Positions 1 through 9,075 are shown, counted from the stretch's first letter. The stretch: 64,000 nucleotides of DNA from Pedobacter sp. ISL-64 (GCF_018613605.1 NZ_JAGGPU010000026.1:27813-91812), one strand, 5' to 3'. Translations and numbers: made by a program. The notes: generated by a model from the sequence alone, not told the origin.

Positions 1-221
1 AAGTTCAGCATGACGACCGTTGCGAAAAAACTAAATCAATAATATCATCAAAAGTAATTCAGGTTTAAATTACTTAGGTTAACCTTGTTAACTAAACCCG
101 ATAGTAGCGTTATCTCCCGATTTTTCATCGGGAATATAGCGTATAGCGGGACTGCTGTTTCCCAATAAGCACTGCATTTGTTTTCCAAAAAAAATAATTA
201 TAAAATTTAATCATTAAAGTT
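1..221. repeat. 5' spacer with dispersed hairpin repeat (family A)
   Basis: No gene is seen. Positions 91-190 are one copy of a dispersed intergenic repeat: it opens with TAAACCCGAT, carries a hairpin (CCCGAT, loop, ATCGGG near 117-132), continues with a segment like AAAGCGGAAAGCGGGACT, and closes with a GCTTTCC-like motif. Related copies lie near 5957, 14097 (minus), 37481, 37779 and 44940. Bases 1-20 look like the tail of another intergenic element ending in TTCAGCATGACG. Confidence 0.6.
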
Positions 222-1109
222 TTGGTATCACTTAAAACCGAAGATTTAACTCCCGTAGATCTGCAAAATTATTTGCAATACGCCATCGCTCCGCGACCGA
301 TCTGCTTTGCTTCAACTATTAATGCCGAAGGGAATATTAATTTAAGCCCCTTCAGTTTCTTTAATATGTTTAGTACAAATCCGCCGATCTGTATTTTTTC
401 CCCGTCAAGAAGAGTGCGTGATAATACCACCAAACATAGCTTAGAAAATGTATTGCAGGTTAAAGAATGCGTCATTAATATTGTAAACTACGATATGGTG
501 CAGCAAATGAGTTTGGCTAGTACCGAATACGCTAAAGGCGTAAACGAGTTCGAGAAAGCGGGATTTACCATGTTGAAATCTGATCTGGTCAGGCCACCAA
601 GGGTAGCAGAAGCTCCGGTACAGTTTGAATGTGTTGTAAATGAGGTGATTTCATTAGGCGATCATCATGGTGCAGGGAACCTGGTTCTGGCCGAAATAAA
701 AGTGATTCATATTAATGAAGCTATTTTAGACGAAAATGGTAGGATTGATCAGCATAAAATCGATCTTGTAGCGCGTTTAGGTGGCGATTGGTACTGTAGG
801 GTTACAAACGACAATTTATTTAAAGTAGCTAAACCCCTTGCTAAATTGGGCATCGGTGTAGACCGTTTACCACATTCTGTCCGTTTTTCTAAAGTATTAT
901 CCGGAAATGACCTGGGAATGCTTGGAAATGTTGAACATTTGCCGAGCGACGAAGAAATCGACCTGATCAGTACCCATCCAGAAGTAAAAGAAGTGCTCGA
1001 TGCTACTATAGGTGATACAACCAACCGCGAAAGAGAGCTGCACGAACTGGCAAAAAAGTTTCTTCATAACGGAGCGGTAGAACTTGCTTTAAAGGTAGTT
1101 TTACTTTAA
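222..1109 (+). CDS. Flavin reductase-like FMN-binding domain protein
   Basis: Predicted cytoplasmic flavoprotein of the flavin reductase/DIM6 family, which has an FMN-binding split barrel and reduces flavin or uses FMN as cofactor. The family signature is in the first 70 residues (APRPICFAST, then LSPFSFFNMFS and the RRVRDNTTKH segment). The length of 295 residues fits the Bacteroidota branch with an extended C-terminal half. The substrate cannot be read from sequence. The start is unusual: an in-frame stop lies at 201-203 and no ATG precedes the conserved region, so translation must begin at TTG 222 or the rarer ATT 213. It is followed 25 bp later by the YdeI-like gene on the same strand. 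Family call firm, start uncertain. Confidence 0.85.
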   Translation: MVSLKTEDLTPVDLQNYLQYAIAPRPICFASTINAEGNINLSPFSFFNMFSTNPPICIFSPSRRVRDNTTKHSLENVLQVKECVINIVNYDMVQQMSLASTEYAKGVNEFEKAGFTMLKSDLVRPPRVAEAPVQFECVVNEVISLGDHHGAGNLVLAEIKVIHINEAILDENGRIDQHKIDLVARLGGDWYCRVTNDNLFKVAKPLAKLGIGVDRLPHSVRFSKVLSGNDLGMLGNVEHLPSDEEIDLISTHPEVKEVLDATIGDTTNRERELHELAKKFLHNGAVELALKVVLL

Positions 1110-1134
1110 ATTTAGTAAGGTAATTTTTAAGGCT

Positions 1135-1740
1135 ATGCATACAATTGTTCAGGTAGATCAGTACATCATTAATTCGGCAGAATTTGCGATCCCCATTTTA
1201 GATCATTTAAGGAATCTGGTACATAAAGCCGATGGACGGATTGAAGAAAAAATGAAGTGGAGTATGCCATTCTTCGATTTCAAAGGCACAGTTTGTCATA
1301 TGGCGTCCTTTAAACACCATTGTGCATTTGGTTTTTGGAAGGGATCGTTAATGCAAGATGAGTACGGCATTTTTAAAGAACGTTCTGAAGCGATGGGTTT
1401 GTTAGGGAAAATAACATCTTTGGAAGATTTACCTTCAGATGAGATCCTGATTGCTTACATACAACAGGCAATTAAATTAAATGAGGATAATGTAAAGTTG
1501 CCGGCAAAGCCAAAATCTACAGCACAGAAAGAACTCATTATTCCCGAATATTTTATTGAAGCATTAAAAGATGATCCTAAGGCCTTAGCTGTATTTCAGA
1601 ACTTTAGCTTATCCAATAAAAAGGATTATGTAATGTGGCTTGAGGAAGCAAAAACAGAGGCAACTAAACAAAAACGATTGGATACCACACTGGAGTGGCT
1701 CGCAGAGGGTAAAACAAGAATGTGGAAATATAAAAAGTAA
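1135..1740 (+). CDS. YdeI/DUF1801-type protein
   Basis: This 201-residue soluble protein has the layout of the YdeI/OmpD-associated family. An N-terminal DUF1801-like fold covers about residues 10-115 (KMKWSMPFF, then a segment with GFWKG). A C-terminal YdeI-type helical segment from about residue 135 includes PEYFIEALKDDP and the closing WLAEGKTRMWKYK. Members are often annotated as bacteriocin-protection or iron-chaperone-like proteins, but the biochemistry is unsettled, so no precise function is claimed. It begins 25 bp after the flavin reductase-like gene and may be cotranscribed with it. Its stop codon is 1 bp from the stop of the convergent NlpC/P60 gene. Confidence 0.8.
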   Translation: MHTIVQVDQYIINSAEFAIPILDHLRNLVHKADGRIEEKMKWSMPFFDFKGTVCHMASFKHHCAFGFWKGSLMQDEYGIFKERSEAMGLLGKITSLEDLPSDEILIAYIQQAIKLNEDNVKLPAKPKSTAQKELIIPEYFIEALKDDPKALAVFQNFSLSNKKDYVMWLEEAKTEATKQKRLDTTLEWLAEGKTRMWKYKK

Positions 1741-1741
1741 G

Positions 1742-2287
1742 TTATATAATACTTACAATTTTCATGAAACGGGCCTTATAATGGCCATCAAAATCTGTAA
1801 TGGTTACCTGATGTACTTTACCCGAAGAGGCATGGATAAACTTGATACCGTTTTCATCAATTGAATAAACAATCCCAACATGACCGATTCTTCTTATTCT
1901 TGAATTACTGCCTGTAAAAATCAATACATCGCCTACTTTTGCGTTTTCCAAGCTGGTTTCTTTACCCGCGTAGCTAAACTCGCGTGAAGAACGTGGAACC
2001 TTAAAACCAAAATTGCTGAATACATAACTTACAAAGCCAGAGCAATCGAAACCAACCTTAGGGTTACTTGTAGCATAACGATACGGGATACCTAACATGC
2101 TTTTGGCAAAGTCGATTAAACTTTCAGATTGTTTAGCCGACGAATTGTTTGATGGTTTATCCTCTTTAGGGAGGCTGGCAACGAGCTTTTTAACTAACTC
2201 CTGGTACTGAGCCGGGATAATGGTTTGGGATTTTCCTGCCGTGGCAGACAAAATGAAAAACGCAATCGGGACTATTATTTTCTTCAT
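1742..2287 (-). CDS. Secreted NlpC/P60 (C40) cell-wall peptidase
   Basis: Predicted exported cysteine peptidase of the C40 family, which cleaves peptidoglycan stem peptides. A signal peptide covers about residues 1-20 (KIIVPIAFFILSATAGKSQ). The catalytic domain holds the nucleophile Cys82 in FDCSGF, His136 in GHVGIVY and a third polar His152 in FIHASS, so the triad looks complete. At 181 residues it is a minimal single-domain member with no SH3 or LysM targeting domain. A -7 element (TATCTTTG on the minus strand, 2298-2305) sits 10 nt before the ATG. It is convergent with the YdeI-like gene, and a terminator separates it from the DUF4870-like gene upstream. Confidence 0.9.
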   Translation of the reverse strand: MKKIIVPIAFFILSATAGKSQTIIPAQYQELVKKLVASLPKEDKPSNNSSAKQSESLIDFAKSMLGIPYRYATSNPKVGFDCSGFVSYVFSNFGFKVPRSSREFSYAGKETSLENAKVGDVLIFTGSNSRIRRIGHVGIVYSIDENGIKFIHASSGKVHQVTITDFDGHYKARFMKIVSII

Positions 2288-2297
2288 ATGTAGGAAC

Positions 2298-2305
2298 CAA
2301 AGATA
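2298..2305 (-). promoter_or_regulatory. Bacteroidota -7 element for the NlpC/P60 gene
   Basis: Exact match to TAnnTTTG (TATCTTTG read on the minus strand), ending 10 nt before the ATG at 2287. No -33 element is obvious. Confidence 0.55.
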
Positions 2306-2351
2306 TAAAAAATATCCAAAGTCGCTTAAAATGTTGAAAATGAGTGCAAAT

Positions 2352-2380
2352 AAAAAAGTCCAAACAACTTGCCTGGACTT
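2352..2380 (-). terminator. Rho-independent terminator after the DUF4870-like gene
   Basis: On the minus strand AAGTCCA pairs with TGGACTT around an 11-nt loop and is followed by a run of T. It lies between the stop of the DUF4870-like gene (2404) and the start of the NlpC/P60 gene (2287), so the two are probably separate transcripts. Confidence 0.7.
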
Positions 2381-2403
2381 CTGATTAAAATATTTGTTTT
2401 CGA

Positions 2404-2778
2404 TTAAATACTTGGGAACATGGATTGTGCTCTTTCACCAATTAATGGAATAGGTTTTTTCTCTCCCTGGATTGCAGCAATTAATCCGATAATCCACAAT
2501 ACGAATAATCCAATTTGAACAATCCGGAGTATATAAACTGCATCTAAAAAGCCGGTTGCAAAAATTAAAGGGATTAAAAATAAGCTTAAACCCCAGCTCA
2601 AAACGGTCGATGCCAGATGGAAAAGAAGCGTTTGTTTTAAATGATATCTACTCAATTCTGTTTGATTATCTTTATACATGGCGAAATAGGCAATTAACCA
2701 TCCAATAAACCAAAAGTAGCTTACTATTGCGGCATTTTTTCCATTGTCGGCTGTTTTAAAAGGTGAGTTTGTTTCCAT
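2404..2778 (-). CDS. DUF4870-like small membrane protein
   Basis: This 124-residue inner-membrane protein has three or four hydrophobic segments (about residues 17-35, 50-75 and 80-105). It resembles DUF4870/Tic20-like proteins: a short polar N terminus, a first membrane helix with YFWFIGWLIAYF, then a SRYHLKQ motif before the second helix. The family's molecular role is not established. Its own terminator follows it. The start was chosen because METNSPF is the only ATG before the first helix and all family-like features lie downstream. Confidence 0.65.
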   Translation of the reverse strand: METNSPFKTADNGKNAAIVSYFWFIGWLIAYFAMYKDNQTELSRYHLKQTLLFHLASTVLSWGLSLFLIPLIFATGFLDAVYILRIVQIGLFVLWIIGLIAAIQGEKKPIPLIGERAQSMFPSI

Positions 2779-2828
2779 AGGTTTTTTAGTTTTCGATTTA
2801 GCACGTAAATTACTAAATAATATGGATA

Positions 2829-3530
2829 TTATGGTGTGGTAACAGCAACAGGTAAAATCTTTCCATTAAAGAATTTGTGTCCGGTTTTAGCAAAGTCGGT
2901 AACATATTTCCCCATTTCGAAGGCCATAACCGGGCTTTGGTAACCAGGGAAAGCAGCCTCAAGCATTTCCGTTTGTGCCGATCCTAATGCAAGACAATTG
3001 ATTTTGATTCCTGTTTCAGCCAATTCGAACGCCAAACATTCAGTTAAGGTGTGCAGCGCTGCTTTACTTGCCGAATAAGCTGAAAGTCCTGGGAATTTAA
3101 CGCTCCCTTGAAAACCACCCATACTACCGATGTTTACAATGTGGCTTCCGCTTTGCATTAGAGGCAAAATATGCTGAATCATCCTGAAGTGTGAAATCAC
3201 ATTGCTTTGTAACATTTCACCCAGATCAATTTCTGTGGTTTCTAAAAAAGGTTTATTGATTAAGGCCCCTGCATTGTTAATTAAGATATCAACAGATCCT
3301 AATCGTTCCTTTAAAAATGGAACTAATGCGGCATAGTCATCATTTACAATGTCAAATTCTACTGGTAAAAGTGTACAGTCTGGATTAATGCCTTTAGCAA
3401 TTTCTAAGAGTTTACGCAGTTTATCTGCCGATCGGGCAATGGCTACAATTTTGTTCTCTTTCTGTAAGCTAAACTCTAAAGCAGTTTCGAAACCGATTCC
3501 ACTACTTGCACCTGTAATTATAATGTTCAT
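2829..3530 (-). CDS. Short-chain dehydrogenase/reductase (SDR)
   Basis: Classical SDR, an NAD(P)-dependent cytoplasmic oxidoreductase. All core motifs are visible: cofactor-binding GASSGIG at residues 7-13, NNAG at 85-88, catalytic Asn110, Ser136, Tyr152 and Lys156 (YSASK). It is 233 residues long, slightly short of the usual 245-255, with a compact C terminus. The substrate cannot be inferred. It lies 50 bp upstream of the DUF4870-like gene on the same strand with no functional link evident. A second, clearly different SDR is encoded at 9076-9840. Confidence 0.9.
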   Translation of the reverse strand: MNIIITGASSGIGFETALEFSLQKENKIVAIARSADKLRKLLEIAKGINPDCTLLPVEFDIVNDDYAALVPFLKERLGSVDILINNAGALINKPFLETTEIDLGEMLQSNVISHFRMIQHILPLMQSGSHIVNIGSMGGFQGSVKFPGLSAYSASKAALHTLTECLAFELAETGIKINCLALGSAQTEMLEAAFPGYQSPVMAFEMGKYVTDFAKTGHKFFNGKILPVAVTTP

Positions 3531-3904
3531 TAAAAAAAGTTAAAAATTGTTGTAAAGTTAAAAGGTTCTGGACCTGATGAAATCAAAGTTAGGAAAAAAA
3601 GAGTAAGTCGACTAGAACCTTGTTTGGCGACAAGGATTAGCGAATAGTGATTACATCACTTGATTTACGCATTATGTTGCAAATGTGGTTGTCAGTCGTC
3701 CTCGTTATAAATAAGGGTGATTGGAATTAATAATTAATAAGAAATTTAAGGTATTTGAACGATAAGTTCGTCATGCTGACCTGAAGCGAAGCGGAAAGCT
3801 ACGAAGTAAACCGAGCTCACCGCAGGTAATTTATTTCAGCATCTATTTTGCATTAAGACCCTGAAATAAATTCAGGGTGACGACCGACTTATTAAAGAGA
3901 TAAA
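3531..3904. other. Gene-free spacer with a REP-like hairpin
   Basis: No plausible gene. The segment about 3767-3890 is repeat-like. It has GTCATGCTGACCTGAAGCG at its left end and, at its right end, a hairpin-rich piece with CCTGAAATAAATTCAGG followed by GTGACGAC. It resembles the GTCATnCTGA intergenic elements found elsewhere in the window. Nothing is seen in 3540-3760. Confidence 0.5.
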
Positions 3905-5686
3905 TCAATCCTCTGTAATCAACTGGCTTACCGGGTTTTTAATTACATGTAAGCCATCGCTGATCAATTTTGTGTGATCAAGCTCCCTGCCAGCTTTTAT
4001 TTCCAGATAGACCTGAATTTCCTTTTCCAGCTGATGATAAATCTTTTTATGGTAAATAATCTCCAGGATTTCCAATGCACAAAGCCAATCCTGCCTATGG
4101 TTCGATTTTAGCTGTGCGAAAATTTCGGCAAGCTTATCCAGACCTTCGCCACTTTCCCTAATTTCTCTAACCATTTGGTATAAACCGTGCAGTTTTAAAA
4201 TCTTATCATCATAAGTAAGCTGATGTGTTTTTTCATTACTAATTAATGTAATTTCTTCGTAGGCGTCTTTATCGGCAGCTCCATTAAAAACTGAAACAAT
4301 GGTTTCGCCTATCGCCATATCATAAATGCCCCATTCAGGTTTAAACAAGATATTTCCATTGCTTTCAGTAACCGTACAGTCTTTAAGGGCAATTAAAAGG
4401 AGCTTGTTGCTTTCGGTAATAATGTCCTTAATCACACCAATTACTTTAATGCCGCTTTCAAATAAAAGTTCAGTTTTTTCACCTGTAATTATCCCTAAAG
4501 CCTGTAATTCAGCTGTGCTATAATCTTCCAGTGCTTTTGCTGCATCTTTTAACCGACCAACGGGAGATGAAAAACCATCAGCGTGGTAATCTTTCCCATG
4601 GCCGTTCAATTGTTTTCCTTTAAATGCCAATGCCGAAGGACCGGTTGTTTTAATAAAGGTTACCTCATCTTTTGTACCCACACCAATATCGGTAAATACA
4701 CCGCTTACCTGTAAGCCCGAACTACAAACCGCTGTGGCCACATTTTTACAGGCAATTGCTTTCATAATGCTTTCTGTGCCGCCTTTTCTAAAGGCCATGG
4801 TATTGGCAAAGGTTTCCAAAACATCAATAAGATTTTGGAAAGTTTCGGTTACAAAAAGCTGCGGTTGTGGTTTGGTAATATCGTAAGCGTAGTTAATCGT
4901 ATCGATGTTGTACCAAAGTTTCTCCACATCATTTTGCATGCAGGTTGCACTTTCACCGATAGAAGAGAGCAAACCAGCGCCATAAATTTTAGGGTTTTCT
5001 AAAGTACCAATCAAACCATACTCAACCGTCCACCAGTGTAAGCGACCAAGTAAAGCCATTTCAGAAGGTTCGCCCATGTTTTCGCTGATGTAGCGCAGCT
5101 CTTTTTCTGCCTTGGCAATCTGAAATTCATCTGCATCTATGGCTTCCTTCAAAATGGATAATTTCCTAATGGCCTCGTAAAGTTCAAAATCTTTCGCCGA
5201 AAACATGGCTTTTGCGCCAATTGAACCAAAATAACTTAAATAATTATTGTAATCCGTATCGGCAATAATAGGCGCGTGACCAGCACTTTCATGTATAATA
5301 TCCGGTGCAGGTGTATATTCAATGTGATTAATCTGGCGGATATCGGCAGCAATTACCAGTACACGGTAGGCCTGATATTCCATAAAAGCAGCTGGCGGAA
5401 TAAAGCCATCAACAGTTACGGCGCCCCAACCAATCTTGCCCAGATTGTCGTTCATCGTTTGCAGGTCGGGAATGTGTTCGATACTTAAACCCGCTCGTTG
5501 TAAGCCTTTTATGTAAGGGTAGTAAGCAACATTTTTAAGATAGCTATAATTCTGACGCATTACGTAACGCCACACCGCTTGATCGATCGGCGTGTATTTT
5601 TCGTAATTCTGGGCAACAATAAATTGCTTTAAATGATTGGGCAATTTTGTTACCTGCGCATTATTAAAATCATTAAAATGGCTCAT
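3905..5686 (-). CDS. phhA: Aromatic amino acid hydroxylase (phenylalanine 4-monooxygenase type), long form
   Basis: Predicted pterin-dependent, iron-dependent hydroxylase that converts phenylalanine to tyrosine. The catalytic domain fills about the first 300 residues. The non-haem iron ligands are visible as His132 and His137 (IHESAGHAP) and Glu222 in TVEYGL, followed by the family motif GAGLLSSIGES. The spacing from the second His to Glu is 85 residues against about 40 in the human enzyme, so an insertion of roughly 45 residues lies between them. The protein is 593 residues, about twice the length of proteobacterial PhhA. It has no N-terminal ACT domain and carries a C-terminal region of about 290 residues of unknown role. 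No pterin-recycling gene (phhB-type) is adjacent. Family call firm; preference for Phe over Tyr or Trp is inferred. Confidence 0.88.
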   Translation of the reverse strand: MSHFNDFNNAQVTKLPNHLKQFIVAQNYEKYTPIDQAVWRYVMRQNYSYLKNVAYYPYIKGLQRAGLSIEHIPDLQTMNDNLGKIGWGAVTVDGFIPPAAFMEYQAYRVLVIAADIRQINHIEYTPAPDIIHESAGHAPIIADTDYNNYLSYFGSIGAKAMFSAKDFELYEAIRKLSILKEAIDADEFQIAKAEKELRYISENMGEPSEMALLGRLHWWTVEYGLIGTLENPKIYGAGLLSSIGESATCMQNDVEKLWYNIDTINYAYDITKPQPQLFVTETFQNLIDVLETFANTMAFRKGGTESIMKAIACKNVATAVCSSGLQVSGVFTDIGVGTKDEVTFIKTTGPSALAFKGKQLNGHGKDYHADGFSSPVGRLKDAAKALEDYSTAELQALGIITGEKTELLFESGIKVIGVIKDIITESNKLLLIALKDCTVTESNGNILFKPEWGIYDMAIGETIVSVFNGAADKDAYEEITLISNEKTHQLTYDDKILKLHGLYQMVREIRESGEGLDKLAEIFAQLKSNHRQDWLCALEILEIIYHKKIYHQLEKEIQVYLEIKAGRELDHTKLISDGLHVIKNPVSQLITED

Positions 5687-6275
5687 GGTTAATCTAAAAA
5701 TAAGTTGGTCGGCAGCTAAGTTAGGATGTTGTTTTTATCTTATCAAGAAAGTGCTTGGATAAATTAACAGCTTAGCGTAATAAAGGTTTCTGGCAGTAAA
5801 AAGATAAGTTGATGATTAGAAAAGGTGCTGTCGTATTTCATCGGCGAGGTTCGGTCGGGCTGTGCGCTATATCCCCGATGAAGAATCGGGGGATGCCGCT
5901 TCCATCCCGTTTAAGTACTTAGGGCAGTTTAAAAACTAAAATAGAGGTACTGTTTTGGCCACCTAAACCCGACTGGAACGTAAAGCCCGGAACGAGATAC
6001 GAGTGAGGACTTGATTGAAGGCGGGATTGTAGAAACCGAAATGCTTGTGCCACTGCTTTCCAAAAATAGATAAGATTAAAAGCAATTTATAACAGATCCA
6101 GTAGAAAGTCGTCATCTCGACCGAAGCATCGCGGAGTGGAGAGATCTTTAAACTATGTTATTGAAATCAAGTTAAAGATTTCTCCTCCAAAGGAGTTCCT
6201 TTGGAGCACTACGGTCGAAATGACGATACTTCTAATCGACCCAACTCTTTTTATCAGTGCCTCCATGACAAACAA
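5687..6275. repeat. Repeat-dense gene-free spacer
   Basis: No gene is supported. It contains three dispersed elements. About 5830-5915 is a diverged family-B module (TTTCATCGGCG, then a CCCCGATGAAGAATCGGGG hairpin). Positions 5957-6066 are a family-A copy running from CCACCTAAACCCGA to GCTTTCC. Positions 6107-6227 form a long imperfect inverted repeat whose arms start with GTCGTCATCTCGACCG and end with CGGTCGAAATGACGAT. Confidence 0.65.
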
Positions 6276-6797
6276 TTACTTAGGATTATTAATGTTTTTT
6301 CCCTTTTTATCACCTATTTTCTTTACGCTAAACGTAAAGTAGTGTTGATATAGGTAACTGAAAAGCGCCATTAAAACCGAAACCAGTATTCTAGAAAGCA
6401 TTGCCAAAGTTGGATAATCTCTCAAAAGTTCCAGCAAAAACTTCAATAAAACATAATTGGCCAGTATATTAATGAATTGAAGATTTAAAAACCTAAAAAG
6501 CTGAACCCGGCCTTTTAATTCGCTATGTGTAAATATCACATACTTATTGAGTAAAAAACTGGTTGGAATGGCAATTGTATAATCGACCAATAGCGATGCA
6601 GTTTCTCTCTGAAGTACAATTATCCCAAAATCTACTTCTTCGGTTTTAAAAATGAAAAAATAAGCAAAATAATAACTTAAAATTCCCAATAGCAAAGTAC
6701 CGCCACCAGTAGCCATGTACCTAAAATTGTGTAAGGAAATAAATTTTTTAAAAGGAGGGTGAAAAAAATCTATCACGGCTAAAATTGCTGTACGCAT
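6276..6797 (-). CDS. GtrA-like membrane protein
   Basis: This 173-residue inner-membrane protein has four predicted helices, matching the GtrA/DPMS family that helps move polyprenyl-linked sugars across the membrane or couples to glycosyltransferases. Signature pieces are FRYMATGGG before helix 1, a SFLLNKYVIF motif after helix 2, and YLYQHYFTF at the end of helix 4. There is no glycosyltransferase next to it, which leaves the substrate open. The start ATG at 6797 gives a 25-residue amphipathic N terminus; a shorter start is possible. Confidence 0.8.
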   Translation of the reverse strand: MRTAILAVIDFFHPPFKKFISLHNFRYMATGGGTLLLGILSYYFAYFFIFKTEEVDFGIIVLQRETASLLVDYTIAIPTSFLLNKYVIFTHSELKGRVQLFRFLNLQFINILANYVLLKFLLELLRDYPTLAMLSRILVSVLMALFSYLYQHYFTFSVKKIGDKKGKNINNPK

Positions 6798-6946
6798 TGA
6801 CGATAAAATATTAAAAGTTTCTAGGCCGAAATATTAACAATCGGTTTATCTCATATAAGTTTAAGGCGCAAAGGTAATTTTTTATATAGATTTTTGTAGA
6901 AACAAAAAATATCCGAGAATTAATTGCTGTGGAGAAATCATATATT

Positions 6947-7636
6947 TTACTCGTTATTGGAGTAATATGTAGGTTGTGCAACAAAATCAATTACTGCGCA
7001 CCAGGTATAAGAAGGGTGGGGCTGTATGCTTACGCCAACGGTATTAAGCTTGTATTTTTGATCGAGTAAATTAAAGCGGTGGCCAAGAGAAGGTACACCA
7101 CAATCTAACAACAGGTGGCAAACAATATCTAAACTGTTCGAGTAACCGAAATCGATATTTTCGCTCATGGCCTTGTTGGGAAAGTATCTGGATAATCGTT
7201 TAGAAAATTTATCCCCGTTACTGCTTTCGTGTGTATCGAGATTATTCCTGTTTAAATCCTGTGCATGGCTTCGGCTTAATGAAGTTAATTTATCATCAGG
7301 ATAAAACATCTGTAGGTTTTTTACACCACGTAAATGTTTAAGTAAAGAAGTGTAGTAGGAATTGTTTCTGGTAATTCTGAGTTCATTGTAATTTCTATAC
7401 TTCCGCACTTTAGCATTATAGTTATTGATGTAGTCTTCTAAAAACGTATAATAAAACTTTTCGCCATCTAGGCGGATCAGGTTCATATACATCACAATGT
7501 TTTTTTCTTCGTTATTTAAATAAGAAGCATTTGCTGCGGTATTGGCTTTGCGGAATTCGGCATCAGTCCATTTTTGAGCATTAACCTGGCTGGAAAAAAA
7601 TAAGAGCAAAAGGGCAGGTAGAAGTATTTTAAACAT
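6947..7636 (-). CDS. Secreted CAP-domain (SCP/PR-1-like) protein
   Basis: Predicted exported protein of 229 residues with a signal peptide (residues 1-20, ending VNAQ). Its C-terminal half resembles the CAP superfamily: RSHAQDL with a conserved His, THESSNGDKF, SENIDFG and LGHRFNLLD. Bacterial CAP proteins are secreted and of mostly unknown biochemical function; the His and Glu residues line a putative metal-binding cavity. The first 100 residues are a basic, Tyr/Asn-rich region. It lies divergent from the SH3/NlpC gene at 7772, with 135 bp between the two start codons. Confidence 0.8.
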   Translation of the reverse strand: MFKILLPALLLLFFSSQVNAQKWTDAEFRKANTAANASYLNNEEKNIVMYMNLIRLDGEKFYYTFLEDYINNYNAKVRKYRNYNELRITRNNSYYTSLLKHLRGVKNLQMFYPDDKLTSLSRSHAQDLNRNNLDTHESSNGDKFSKRLSRYFPNKAMSENIDFGYSNSLDIVCHLLLDCGVPSLGHRFNLLDQKYKLNTVGVSIQPHPSYTWCAVIDFVAQPTYYSNNE

Positions 7637-7771
7637 AGGATGATTTTCATGGATAACGTCTTTTATTTTTTTTTATTTCTCGTTTTTTAAAATAATATCG
7701 CGTAAGCAATTAGTTACAGCCTTTACCTGATAAGGCAATGTGAATATGCGTATTTTTAGTTTTAGAAAACG

Positions 7772-8980
7772 ATGATGAAAGGAATATTAATATTAGGCTG
7801 TTTATTAAATTTTGTGGTTTCCTTAAAGGCGCAGGTTGATACGGCAGCAATTAGAACAGTTTCGAATCAGATAAAGAAAGAATTTGCCTCAGATAAACGG
7901 TCTGTTTATTTTAATATTCAGTTTAAAGGAGATACTGTTTTTGCAGAAAGTACCTCGGCGCAAGTGCTCGAGGCACTAAATAACCAAAGCAAAGATTTTA
8001 AGGGTTTCGTTAAAATAAATACACTCCTTCCTTCAAACAATTTAGCTGGGATGGAATATGGATTAGCCAACCTTTCGGTCTGTAACAATAGAGCAGCCCC
8101 TCAAAATGCAGCAGAAATGATGACGCAGATGATTTTGGGCACACCTGTGCAAGTATTAAAGAAACAAGGCGGTTACTATTTGGTGCGTACACCCGATGGT
8201 TACCTGTCATGGACTGATGCTACTGCTGTAAGTATAATGGATAAAACGGCTTTTGAGGAGTGGAAAAAATCAAAACGGATTATTTTTACTTCCGATTTTG
8301 GGCATGCTTTTAGCAAAGCAGATATGAACTCCTCACGTGTTTCCGATTTAGTAAATGGCAATATCTTAGTATTAACTGGCGAAGAAAAAGCTTATTATCA
8401 AGTTGTTTTTCCCGATAAACGGACGGGCTACATTAAAAAAACTGATGCCAAATTGTTTTCGGATTGGCTGAAAAAACCTAATCCGAATGCGGAAGCTATT
8501 TTGACAACTGCAAAAACATTAATTGGCGTGCCCTATCTTTGGGGTGGCACATCTATCAAAGGGGTAGATTGTAGTGGTTTTACCAAAACGAGCTATTTCC
8601 TGAATGGAATCATTATTCCGAGAGACGCCTCGCAACAAGCTTTGGTTGGAGAAGATATACCTGTTTTAGAAGGAGATTCGATTAGCCTCACCAAGTGTCT
8701 TAAAAATTTAAAAGCTGGCGATCTATTGTTTTTTGCCGCGGCGAAATTGAAAGGAACATCTGGAGGAAGAATAACACATACTGCTATTTATATTGGCGAT
8801 GGCGAGTTTATTCAATCAGCTGGGATGGTTAGGATTAACAGTTTGAAACCAGATGCAGTTAACTTTGATGAACGTGAAAGCAAAACCCTGGTTAGTGCTA
8901 AACGTTTTCTAAACCAGATTGGTAAGCCCGAAATTACGCGGGTAGATCAGCATGATTGGTACGGAACCTCGTCCTATTAA
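7772..8980 (+). CDS. Secreted SH3-domain NlpC/P60 peptidase (C40)
   Basis: Predicted exported peptidoglycan peptidase of the gamma-D-glutamyl-L-diamino acid type. A signal peptide covers residues 1-20. SH3b-like regions follow at about 85-150 and 165-230. The C40 domain starts at about 240 with nucleophile Cys267 in VDCSGF and His336 in THTAIYIGDG. The third polar residue, often His, is Gln348 (FIQSAG). This order of signal peptide, paired SH3b and NlpC/P60 matches the Bacteroidota dipeptidyl-peptidase VI type. Two ATGs lie in tandem (7772 and 7775). The gene is alone on its strand and convergent with an SDR. Confidence 0.9.
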   Translation: MMKGILILGCLLNFVVSLKAQVDTAAIRTVSNQIKKEFASDKRSVYFNIQFKGDTVFAESTSAQVLEALNNQSKDFKGFVKINTLLPSNNLAGMEYGLANLSVCNNRAAPQNAAEMMTQMILGTPVQVLKKQGGYYLVRTPDGYLSWTDATAVSIMDKTAFEEWKKSKRIIFTSDFGHAFSKADMNSSRVSDLVNGNILVLTGEEKAYYQVVFPDKRTGYIKKTDAKLFSDWLKKPNPNAEAILTTAKTLIGVPYLWGGTSIKGVDCSGFTKTSYFLNGIIIPRDASQQALVGEDIPVLEGDSISLTKCLKNLKAGDLLFFAAAKLKGTSGGRITHTAIYIGDGEFIQSAGMVRINSLKPDAVNFDERESKTLVSAKRFLNQIGKPEITRVDQHDWYGTSSY

Positions 8981-9010
8981 TGTTTGGACTTAAAGCAGTG
9001 TCTGTTCAAT

Positions 9011-9030
9011 CCCTCTCCTTGAGGAGAGGG
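9011..9030. repeat. Perfect 8-bp hairpin between convergent genes
   Basis: CCCTCTCC and GGAGAGGG form a perfect 8-bp stem around TTGA, placed between the convergent stops at 8980 and 9076. No T-run follows, so it is more likely a dispersed intergenic palindrome than a standard terminator, although it could help end transcription from either side. Confidence 0.55.
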
Positions 9031-9075
9031 AATTTGAGACAGTAGTTATAGCTACAAACTTAGATAGGGTAAGGT

